A DNA stretch of 64,000 nucleotides from JAPLUA01 sp964625855. GTDB taxonomy: Bacteria; Verrucomicrobiota; Verrucomicrobiia; Limisphaerales; UBA8199. The position numbers and the translations under genes are program-made. The notes beneath the pieces were generated by a model that was given only the letters and a program-made list of their open reading frames with translations, was not told the DNA's origin and searched no databases. Shown piece by piece: positions 25,732 through 35,900 of the stretch. The first letter of the stretch is position 1; the number at the start of each line of letters is the position of its first letter. The DNA lies in NCBI GenBank assembly GCA_964625855.1, contig CAZVFC010000025.1:1-64000 (forward strand). The letters are read 5' to 3'.

Positions 25732-28494
25732 TCAGCGCGCCCGGGTTTCCCCTTCAGCGCGCCGCAGGACCTTTTCCATCTCATCCGGATCATCCAGCGG
25801 GAAGGAGGCCAGCCTGCGGGCCTTGCCGTAGTCGGGGTCTTTGGGGTCCTTGGCCTTCTCCGGGTCGAAGATGCGCGGGTCCACGGGGAGGCACTGGTAC
25901 GGGCGGAAGTCCGGTTGCGTAGTGAAGCAATCGGAGAAGTCGTTGGCCAGGGCGTCGAACATGTTCAACGGCGGCAGGCCGAAGACCTGGTACAGCGTGC
26001 GATGCATGCTGACGATGGTGGTGTGGCGGTGGGAAACGTAGCCGCGCCTGGCCCACGGGCTGATGACCAGCAACACGCTGCGCTGCGCGTCCACGTGGTC
26101 CGGTTCGCCGCCGGCATCATCCTGCGTCACGAAGATCGCCATGTTCTTCCACCAGGGCGTGTGCGTCAGGAACTCGACGATCCGGCCCATGGCCAGGTCG
26201 TTGTCGGCCATCCACGAAGCCAGATAGGGGTAGCCTTTGTCGGGCACGGGGTCGGTGCCGTGGTCGTTGCAGATAGCGATGTTGACGAACTGCGGGAACG
26301 GGTTCTTGCCGCTCAGGAAGAGGGTCTCGACATCCTTCATGAACCAATGGGCGCGGTATTGGTCGGGGATGTGCATGTTGAAGATGGGGAACTCGCGACA
26401 GGTGTTGTCGTAAAGCACCTTCGGCATGGGAACGTTGACTACCTCGCGCGCGCCGGTGGGGTGCTGGTCCGCTTCCTCTTCCACGCCGGGGAACTCAAAC
26501 CCTTCGCCGTAGTTGCGGAACCGGACGCCGTTCCGCGCCAGGTGCTCCCACATGGAACCCGCCTCCGGGTAATCTTCCGGGATGAGCGAGCCGTTGGATC
26601 CCATGGCATAGCGGCGGCCCGGGGCGCTGCTGTTCTTCTTGAACGACCAGCCGACCGAGTAGGTCATCTGCATCAGGTTGTTCGGCTGCACGCCCACCAG
26701 CCAGCGATGCCCGACGCCGGAGGCCTCCGGTTCCATGTAAAAGTTGTCGCTGACGGTGAACTGCCGCGCCAGCGCGTTGTGGTTCATCATCACGCCAACG
26801 TCTTCCAGCGTGGGTTGCCCCTTGCCCTGGATCGTCTGGTGCAAGCCCCAACGCAGAATATTCGGGTCGTGCTTAGCGCCGGGAATTCGGTCGAAGATCG
26901 TATCGTAGGTGTGGTTCTCTTTCGTGATGAAGACCACGTATTTGATCTCCTTCGACAGCTTGCCCGGCACGGTGGGGATGACAGGCGAGGACATTTGGTT
27001 GCGGTCGGCGCGGCGGTCCACCATGCCGTTGTAGGCCAGCACGTCCGCGGTCATCGTCCTGAGTTCACTGTCGGATGGCACATCCAGAATGCTGACCACG
27101 CCTCGCATGCCGAGGAAATCGCTCTTGGGGATCTCCTTGCCGGCGTTTGGCCCGTTGCCGAATCCGCGGAAGCAGATGCAAACCAGTTTCCGCCCGTCTG
27201 GCGAGAGCGCGAGGCGATACGGGTACCACGCGGTCGGGATGTGCCCCAGCACCGCCAGCGTCCGGTTGTCCAGCACGGCGATGGCATTGATGCCCAGTTC
27301 GGCGACGTAGAGTCGCTTGCCGTCAGGCGACACCACCATGCCTGCCGGACTGACGCCGCGCACGCGGGCCACCACTGGCGAAGGCACGAGGCGCCTCGTT
27401 TCCACGATCCTATTCTTCCCCAGGTCAATGCGTTCGATCATGTCGTTGTTGCCGTTCGACACGAACAGCGCGTCGCCGTGCGTCGCCAGGAAGTTGGGTG
27501 CGCTGCCACCCACCGTCTTGCCGTTGTCGGCGGGCGCGCCGACCAGCAGGCCCGTCTTCAGACGGCTGATGACCTTTGGCGCCTGGGGATTTGAGACGTC
27601 CACGCCCCAGACGGAAAACGATTCGGGCACGTTCGGCTCGCCCAGGCCGGGAATCTTGCGCCCTTCAAATTCCACCCCGTCCCGCGCTTCTTTGCTGGGA
27701 TAGCCGTAAGGGGGGAAGGTGAGGCCGCGCTTGTCGAAGCGGTCGTCATTGGGCGGCCCAATGGGGCTGTATTCGAACAAGCCGATGTTCGCGGCATAGA
27801 CCTTTGCTTCCACCACGGCCAGCGCATAGGGATAGCGTCCCACCCGCACCGAGCCGATCACGCGCCGCTGCTCCGCGTCCACCACGGCGAGGCGAAAGTT
27901 GGCCACGTCCGCGCAATAAAGGTGTTTGCCGTCGGCACTCACTTTCACATCCACGGCGTAGCTATCCTCGTAGTTGCGTCCGCCGACTTCCGTGTTCAGC
28001 GACACCTCGGCAATCTTCTCCCGGGACGCCACGTCGAAGAGATAGATGGCGCCCGTTTCGCCGCTGCTCCAATAGAGCGTGCGTCCATCGGGCGAGAAAT
28101 CGGCGCCGCCGGCGTTTGTGGGCTTCTCCCTCTTGCCAGGTTGTGGTTGAGAGGGGGAGGGGGTGACGACCGCCACGTCCGGCTGCGCTCCACGCCAGTT
28201 GGTGATCAGTTGTCCCACGCCGGCGCTGGCGACGAACAGCGTGCTGCCGTCGCGGCTCATGGCCAGGCCATAGGGAAAGCGAGCCACGGGCAGGTGCCTG
28301 CCCACCGGCCTGAGGTGGCGGCCGGTCGAGAGGATGGTCAGGCCGTTCGGGTCGTGCCGCGCATAGGTTTCGACTGAGGGCGCATGAAGATAGGGCGCGG
28401 CGGTGGCGTGACCAGCCGCGGCAAGGCCCAGGAGAATGAGGATGGCCGGCGTAAAACGGAAGCGAATGGATGACTCCGGATTGGTATCTTTCAT
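25732..28494 (-). CDS. YncE-like beta-propeller fused to phosphoesterase (alkaline phosphatase superfamily)
   Basis: From the Met at 28494 (MKDTNPESS...) the protein has 920 residues, with a signal segment FTPAILILLGLAAAGHATAA. Residues about 35-480 form a YncE/SMP-30-like propeller: FPYGLAMSRDGSTLFVASAG, DFSPDGRTLYWSSG, VKVSADGKHLYCADV and YPYRLALSPDGRKLVC. The C-terminal half is a phosphoesterase domain: YVVFITKENHTYDTIFDR supplies the first metal site, SVGWSF and NIAICNDHG the middle, and FVTQDDAGGEPDHVDAQRSV the last. The domain is related to phospholipase C/acid phosphatase. Probably secreted; substrate unknown. The 69-nt gap to the MFS gene downstream is made of intergenic sequence including the start region of this gene. 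Confidence 0.85.
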   Translation of the reverse strand: MKDTNPESSIRFRFTPAILILLGLAAAGHATAAPYLHAPSVETYARHDPNGLTILSTGRHLRPVGRHLPVARFPYGLAMSRDGSTLFVASAGVGQLITNWRGAQPDVAVVTPSPSQPQPGKREKPTNAGGADFSPDGRTLYWSSGETGAIYLFDVASREKIAEVSLNTEVGGRNYEDSYAVDVKVSADGKHLYCADVANFRLAVVDAEQRRVIGSVRVGRYPYALAVVEAKVYAANIGLFEYSPIGPPNDDRFDKRGLTFPPYGYPSKEARDGVEFEGRKIPGLGEPNVPESFSVWGVDVSNPQAPKVISRLKTGLLVGAPADNGKTVGGSAPNFLATHGDALFVSNGNNDMIERIDLGKNRIVETRRLVPSPVVARVRGVSPAGMVVSPDGKRLYVAELGINAIAVLDNRTLAVLGHIPTAWYPYRLALSPDGRKLVCICFRGFGNGPNAGKEIPKSDFLGMRGVVSILDVPSDSELRTMTADVLAYNGMVDRRADRNQMSSPVIPTVPGKLSKEIKYVVFITKENHTYDTIFDRIPGAKHDPNILRWGLHQTIQGKGQPTLEDVGVMMNHNALARQFTVSDNFYMEPEASGVGHRWLVGVQPNNLMQMTYSVGWSFKKNSSAPGRRYAMGSNGSLIPEDYPEAGSMWEHLARNGVRFRNYGEGFEFPGVEEEADQHPTGAREVVNVPMPKVLYDNTCREFPIFNMHIPDQYRAHWFMKDVETLFLSGKNPFPQFVNIAICNDHGTDPVPDKGYPYLASWMADNDLAMGRIVEFLTHTPWWKNMAIFVTQDDAGGEPDHVDAQRSVLLVISPWARRGYVSHRHTTIVSMHRTLYQVFGLPPLNMFDALANDFSDCFTTQPDFRPYQCLPVDPRIFDPEKAKDPKDPDYGKARRLASFPLDDPDEMEKVLRRAEGETRAR

Positions 28495-28563
28495 GTTGTC
28501 GCCTTCATTCCAAGCGGTTCCGAGCGGATCACATTTGCGCACGCCCCGGGGGACCGTCTCGTA

Positions 28564-29814
28564 TCAGGGCCGATGTTGAACCACGCCGCCAGGTTTGTCC
28601 ACCCCAAGGGAAGGGGAATGAATCCCACTGCAAAGGAAGAAGGTGCCCAGGCCGAGGAACAGAATCACCGCTTGGCTCGCCGCCAGGCTGAGCGCGGAGC
28701 CCCAGACCAGCGGTGCCACGACCGCGGTGATGGCGGCGTTGCCCGCACTCTGGATGAAGCCCTGGCAGGATGCGGCCAATCCCCGTTGCCGCGGGAACAA
28801 GTCCAGGGCCATCAAGGTCAGACTGGGCATGGCGAGTCCGGATCCGCCGACATAGACAAAGATGGGCAGCACGCTCCACGGCAGACGGGGTGGAACGAAC
28901 AGATGGAACAGCAGGTTGGCGCCCGCCGCTGCCGCCATGATGCCGTAGCCCCAGGCCACCGTCCGGCCCGGAGTCAAGCGTCCGGCGGTCCGGCTGGACA
29001 GCGCACTGCCAACTATGATGCCGAGCGTGATTGGTCCAAACAGCCAGAGATAACCGGTGTCGCCGACGTGCAGGTGGTTGATCAAAAACGCCGGGGCGGA
29101 CACGATGTAAAGGAACACGGCGGCGAAGTTCAAAGTGACCGCGACGGTGAGGGCCATGAAGGGTGCCGTGCGCAACACCAGCCAGTAGGAGCGGGCCAGG
29201 TGGCCGAGAGCCAGCAACTGCCGGTGTTCGTGGTGGAGCGTTTCCGGCAGCGCCCGCCAGCACCAGAACCACACACCGGCGGTGAACAGAGCGAGAAAGA
29301 CGAACACCGACCGCCAGCCGAACCAGACATGCAGCCAGCCGCCCAGGACCGGTCCGACAGCCGGGGCGATGGCAAAGACCAGCGCGATGCGCGCCATGAG
29401 CCGCTGGGCTTCGGCCCCGTGGAGTACGTCGCGCACGATAGCCCGCCCGATCACCATGCCGGCGCCAGCGGTCATGCCTTGCAGGCCGCGAAAGAGCATC
29501 AGGCTTTCGATGTTCCATGACAAGGCGCATCCCACCGAGGCGAGAAAGAACATCACCAGCGCGCCCAGGGTCACGTGCCGGCGTCCCAGGGAGTCGGAAA
29601 TCGCCCCGTGCCACAAGGTCATCGCCGCGAACGGCACCATATAGGCCGTGAGGGTTTGTTGCACCACCACCGGCGTCGCGTTGAAGACACGACCAATCTC
29701 CGGCAGCGACGGCAAATAGGCGTCCGTGGAGAACGGCCCGATGGCCGAAAGCGCCGCCAGCAGAGTTGCGAGCCCGCGATGTTGGTGCGCGGTGGCGGGA
29801 GCTGCGGTCGTCAT
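28564..29814 (-). CDS. MFS efflux transporter, Bcr/CflA type
   Basis: The Met at 29814 (MTTAAPATAHQHRG) gives 416 residues with about 12 membrane segments. The first helix, LAALSAIGPFSTDAYLPSLP, is the signature of the Bcr/CflA drug-resistance subfamily (12-spanner proton antiporters). The loop between helices 2 and 3, HGAISDSLGRRHVTLGAL, matches the MFS motif GxLaDrxGrr. RGLQGMTAGAGMVIGRAIVR is the motif B/C region. Export of small amphiphilic compounds from the cytoplasm is the family role. The upstream extension to 29931 looks non-coding. Confidence 0.88.
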   Translation of the reverse strand: MTTAAPATAHQHRGLATLLAALSAIGPFSTDAYLPSLPEIGRVFNATPVVVQQTLTAYMVPFAAMTLWHGAISDSLGRRHVTLGALVMFFLASVGCALSWNIESLMLFRGLQGMTAGAGMVIGRAIVRDVLHGAEAQRLMARIALVFAIAPAVGPVLGGWLHVWFGWRSVFVFLALFTAGVWFWCWRALPETLHHEHRQLLALGHLARSYWLVLRTAPFMALTVAVTLNFAAVFLYIVSAPAFLINHLHVGDTGYLWLFGPITLGIIVGSALSSRTAGRLTPGRTVAWGYGIMAAAAGANLLFHLFVPPRLPWSVLPIFVYVGGSGLAMPSLTLMALDLFPRQRGLAASCQGFIQSAGNAAITAVVAPLVWGSALSLAASQAVILFLGLGTFFLCSGIHSPSLGVDKPGGVVQHRP

Positions 29815-29941
29815 GCGAACAGTCTGCGAAGAACAGCCGTCCTTGACCAGTGGGCAAAGTGGCGGCCACGCTCCAGCATTCCGATGACACAAGGTTGCTG
29901 GTGCGGTCCCGATGGCGGGTGCTCTCAGCAACCCCTCTTAC

Positions 29942-32900
29942 TTACTGGCGACGCGCACGGATGAATAGGGAATTGTGAAGGATGGCCGGCTGAATGAGCT
30001 GGAACAAGGACTCGGCAGGCATCACAACTTGCTCGCCTACACTCCACGACTCGCCCGTGCCAAGCCGCGCGACCGTCTCCAGCCGGTTGGTCGAGCCGGG
30101 CGGTGCGTACAGAACGATGAGCGGTTGACCATTGGTGCTGAGACGCGCTTCGAGCAGGGGTTCCTCCCCAACTATAACAATCCGGGCAGTCTGGCCAGCT
30201 ACGTTACCCACAGGCTCGCCGTCGGGCTTAGCCCCAAGAATGTCAACCGGCGTCAACGGCACGAAAGCCGAAGACTGGGCTGGCGCCGCTTGAAAACAAA
30301 CCTGCAGAATCTCCATGGGGCCCTGAAAGGCCCCTTGCGGTGTGGCGCTCACCGAGACTGCATCGGGCCCCAACAAGTCAAACCGGGCCGTCTGGACCTG
30401 CGAAGAGAACGCGGCCAGGGAGAAATTCGTCAGCCGCCCGGCAGTGAACACCAGGTTGAAGGAAAGATTGGTAACGGCGGTGCCGCTGAGCAGTTGGACG
30501 GGCACGCAGGCGTAATCGCCGGGGCGCATGACCGCCCCACCCGCGGAAATATCAATGCACTCAGTGACAACGACAATGAAATCCTGGGAGCTGCTGAGGG
30601 CGGGCCAACCACTATCGGTAACAGTCACCCGAATAAGGTTGGTGCTACTGCTTTGTGAGCAGGTCGGCCGCCAACGGAACACGCCATTGGTGGCATTGAT
30701 GCTCGCGCCCGCGGGCGCACCGGCCCCCAGGCCGAACACAAGCGGCAGGTCCGGATCAACCGCGTGGTTGGTGATGACCAGCCTCTGGCCGACCGCGATC
30801 AGGCAGTTGGAAATGCCGGCGAGGTAGGGAGGCCCGTTGTTTGAAACGGCGGTGACCGCTTCATTGGTGGGGGTCTTGCTTTCCCAGGAACCGAGGTTGT
30901 CCTGCGCCAGGGAATAGAACGCGTAAGTGTGCCCGTAGCGGCCCGTGAACGTGGCGGAGGTGTTGGTTGCGCCGGCGACCCAGTTTGTCCAGGTTCCGCT
31001 GTCTTCCGAAACGAACACATTCCAGCAGGCTATACCGGAGTCCACATCGGTCCCGCTCCAGGTCACATCGAAGTTCCGGGGCGAAATCGGCGGCAACCCA
31101 AGCACGAAACTAGCGGGGGCAACGGCATCCACCCTATTCGTTATGCGCGGCGTGGCGATTACTTCATTCACGTCGAAGACAATCTCGGCGACGGCCTCAA
31201 TCGTTGATCCCGAAACCACGTTGCTCCGGCACTGGATGGTGTAACTCACGAAGCCTTCGCCGCAAGGCGGGCTGGCGTTCGGCGGAAGGAAGCCGGCAAT
31301 CGGGTCTTCCGTGGCCAGGCCGGTGATCGGGTCAATGGAATCGAAACGCCAGGTCGCCACGCCGGTATTAACATCCAGATTCGCCGAGAAATCCACGTAG
31401 AGGCCATTTTCCTGCCGCATGTCTATACGCTTGCTATAGGAGTTCAACCCAGCAGGGATATCGAACACATTCGTGCCGAATCCGAACTGGTCGAGTTCGA
31501 ACGTCGCCAGATCGAGGTCCGAATCCATCTGGTTCGTGACCACGATGAACTGCGCCGCCGCCGTCGCGTTGCTGACGTTCTCAAAGTGGATGACGTATCG
31601 CAGAACCTCCTGCGACGTAATCCAACGCTGGTCGCTATAGCCGCCCGGCCCGACAATGTCGTTTGGGTCGTAGGAGCCGACGACGGGGGCTTGCCCCGAA
31701 CCAAGAATACTTTGCAGGAATTCCCCAATAAGTACTCCAAGAGCCAGCGGTTCGCCGGCCCACAGGGAGTTGATATCATATGGGGTCGGATCGCTGACAG
31801 TACTCTGTGTCCCAAACAGTGACACGTCAATTCCCTTTGCGCCGACACCGACGCCGAGGTATGTGGTGAGACTCCCGCTATCATCCACAGAGATTCCGCC
31901 GTACACATTTCCTCCGCCCGCACCTATCCCGACTGACGCAGAAGCAGGATTCCTTATGATATCGCTTATTGACGTGTCACGCCCCCAGTTGATCAGAATC
32001 TCCTTACCTCCCTGAATCCCTTTACCGGAAGAGAAACCACCCCCGAAGGTGGTAACAACCTTCGGGAGAAAGGACGTTCCATCCCACGCCAAATACCGGC
32101 CACCTGTCAGCCCCTTGCCATTGATTCCGCCAGTGACTGAGTATCCCACCATTACCACCACCAAGCCACTGGGATCGATTAATCTGGTCGGTGAGTTCTT
32201 CACGTAGCGATACAGACTGGCATCCCCGCCTTGAAGACCAATCGGGTCACGTTGGCAGAATCGACCCAGTCCTGAGTCATATACCCTTGCCCTCGTGTAT
32301 GCCGAACCCTGTCCGATTTCCATCACCCCGTACGCCCCGCTAAACGTATTCCGGTTCCTCACCCCCTCCGACGAACTCAACTTCTCGCCAAACGGCAGGT
32401 ACTCGTAGCTGTTGAGCACGGTTCCGGCCTCGTCTACGAGTTGCACGGTGTTGCCCATGCGCTCGTGGGAGAAGTAGTTGTGCGTGCCGTCGGGACGCTG
32501 GACGGCTTCCAGTCCGAGACCGTGAATATAAGTGGCCTCCGGGTTACCGCTGACCGAATACTCGCCCACCACGTTGCCCAAGCCGAAGGGATCAATCAGG
32601 TAGTCAGTCTGAACGCCATCTCGCGATGCGCGGCGCAGGCCCCCCAGTTCGTCGTATTCAAAGTCGAGGGTGCCCTCAGCGGTCACGCTGGACACCATCC
32701 GGCTCAGTGCGTTGTATCCGAAGGTCTGGCTGCCACCCGGCCCGGTGCGGCCGATCTGGTTGCCATCGGCGTCAAAACTGAACAGATCGCCGCCTACCTG
32801 CGTGTACTGGTCGTCCTGGTTCGCGATGTAGTAGGTCTTTACACCATCATCCGTGACGCTGGTCCGGTTCCCGGCAGCATCGTATGCGTACGCGATAGTC

Positions 32901-35900
32901 CGGCCGGCCGGTGTCACCACGCGGGTCAACTGGCCGAGTTGGTCGTATGCGTAGGTCCAAGTGCCTTCCAGGGTGGTCATCGTGGTCGGGCGACCGGCTG
33001 TGTCGTACCGATAGGCGTAGCTGCTGACGACTTGATTGGTTGCTCCGAAGTGCACGAGATTGACCATCCGCCCGGACGGGTCATAGGCATACGTGCTGTG
33101 GGTGCTGTTGGCGCGGTCTCTGCGAATCAGTTGGCCGGCGTTGTCATAAGTGTAGGTGACAATGGCCGCACCGGAGCCGTCGCGAAGAGCCGCCAATCGC
33201 CCCTGCGCGTCGTAACTGTATCCCACGGCAAAGCCGTTCTCATCCACCATATTGGTTCTGCGGCCTCCTGAATCGTAGTCGTAGCGGAGATAGCGACCGT
33301 TTGGGTAAGTGACACGCGTCACCCGGTCCGCCGCATCGTACTGCAAGGCGAGAACGCCTGTTTGGTTGGAGACGGAGGTGAGGTTGCGATGGGCGTCATA
33401 GTCATAGACAGCAACCTGGCCGTCCGGGTAGGTCTTCTGGACCAGGAGATCCTTGGCATCGTAGGTATAGCCGATGGATTGGCCACGACCGTTGATCCAG
33501 TTGGTGACATTGCCGCGGGCGTCATACTGGTAATGCTCCGCGCCGCCGCCAGGATACCGGATGCTCGCGAGGTTTCCCACGCCGTCGTAGCCGTAGGACT
33601 TGGTGTTGCCGCGGGCATCCCTCAGGGACGTGAGTTGGCTGAACAGCCCGTCGTACGAAGCCGAGAACCGGTTGCCCTGCGGATCTTCCCACTGGCCTAC
33701 GTTGCCGAGACCGTCGTAGTTCAGACTTACCTTGGCACCGCCAGGACCGACGACGGATGTGGGGTTACCGCTGGCGTCGCGGCTGATCTCCAGATTCTCC
33801 TGAGATGGACCCACAATTTTGGCAATATTGCCATCAGCACCGTAATAGATCCAAGTCGTACCCCCGCCCGACGGCTGGACGTACGCAGCACCGCGGGTGC
33901 TATACCAACTGCCATATCCATATACGGTTGCCTCTTGTCCCCCATCGCGGTAAGCGCGGGTGATGCGGCCCTGAGAGTCGTATTCGTAATACTGGTGTGT
34001 CCCATCCGGGAAGGCGATGGATGCCACGGCATGTCGCGAGGCGGCTGAGGCACCGCCGGTGTAGGTAAATCGAGTGGTACCCTGGGCGCTGGAGACGGAT
34101 TCGAGGTGTTCACCGGATGCGTCGTACGCGAAACTGACTTCCCGGCCAACGGCATCCGTGATGTTCGTAACGCGACCCGCTGGGCTCCATTGAACCGTGG
34201 TCACATCACCTTTGGTGTCGGTGATGGACGTGAGCTGGCCACCGGCATAATTGAATGTCGAACGCTTGCCGTTCGGGTCTTCCGTGTAGTCCAGCGCGCC
34301 CGCGCTATTGAACTGCGCCACAACGCCGTCTTTCTCGCGCAACCTAAACACCCCATTCGTCAGGACAAGTGAGGCGTATTCTCCGGCTGAACCCGCATAA
34401 GTTCCATCGGGCTGCCGGTCAAATCGTCGCCAAGGGATGGTGCCGTAGTACACCGTCACCTGACCATCTGCCGCCTCCTGGGCGGCCAATTCCCAGAACC
34501 CCGGACGCCCGCGTCCAAACGCGCCCAGGGTGTAACGCCGCGCAATCGTGAGCAGCCCGGCCCGGTTCAACTCAAAGGCCAGGAGGCGATTCAGGTCGTA
34601 AACCGCCTGTCCCAGGCCCGAGAGGTATTCCACGTCATAGGCAATAGACTCGTTGACCGCGGCGAAGGTGGTACCGATGCCGTTCTTGAAGTTGTTGAAT
34701 ATCGGGTCCCAGGCCTCGGTGCTAATGAAGTCAGGCTTTAGTTCGGCCTTGTGCGCATCCCAGTTCATGGATTGGTTGTTCTCTGACGCTCCGTGAACAC
34801 TCACCGAGTAGAAGGCGTTGCCAGGGATGGCATAAACCTCCAATTCGATTGAACCACCTTCTCCATGCAAGACGCGGCCGGGTGTCGCTCCGTTACCAGT
34901 GATCGGCACCACGGCTGAAGACAACCAGCCACTCCCAAACCGCGCCTCGTCAACGAAACGGAAGGCGACGCCTGAAACGGTAATGCGAACGAGCGGGGCG
35001 AAGACATACCACTCCGTGTAGTTCTTGTACTCGATTGAAACGCGAGCGGTGCGGCCCCAGCGGATAGGGCCCGGGTAGCCGACTTGGAAACTCAGCCCGC
35101 TTGGCCTGATGAGAATGCACGGGAGGTGTTGAGCGGAATAGCTCATGGTCGCAGGGGGTTGTCCAGCATAGACGGTCAGATAGTCGTGAGCCTCAGTACT
35201 CTGCTCACCGCTGGAGGCAAGCAAGTCGTACCCGCCCGGCGGCAACGTGCCGGCATCCAGGGTCAACTCCGCACGGGTCGAATCTATGATCACCACCTGA
35301 GTCGGCGCGTACAAATTGCTGGATGAATCACGGAGGGCAAAGACTGTACTCTCGGTGAATCCGGCTCCGTCAATCCGCAGCACGCGGGTGCCGCCGCCCC
35401 ATGACCACACGGTCACAACATCGGAAGGCGACTGGATCCCGAATGCTTGTATCTCCGCTTTGATCGTGAAACTGGCGCCCTCGTCGGGCAAGGCACCCGG
35501 CCAAGCCATCACGTAATAGGATCGGTCCGCGGTACCTGACACGCCGATGCTGACATCAGGGGTCAACCAAGTCTTGTCCTGGGCCAGGAAATCCTGTTCC
35601 GTCGGCACATACCCATCCCCGAGATAGAGCTTGGTCCATCCGTTTGTGCCGTCACGGTCCAGCGTCACGAGCACGTCCTGATCCCCGCCCGGAGTGAACT
35701 TGAACCAACAGGGCTCGCCAGCGCGGTCAAATCGTCCGACCACCGGAATGCCGTTCGTCGGGATTTCGGGGACAACAAGGTCGGCGGGGCTATTGGCTAA
35801 GTCGGTATTATTCGTCCACAGCGCCCCTTCAAACACTTCGCCGCGGCTGTTGGCTTGGACAGCCCAGCGCCACTGGCCTTCGGTACCGCCGGGGACGCGA

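Noticed and set aside
25672..27594. 640-codon plus-strand open frame
   Set aside because: It is the antisense shadow of the propeller/phosphoesterase gene in GC-rich DNA, with no signal peptide or family pattern.
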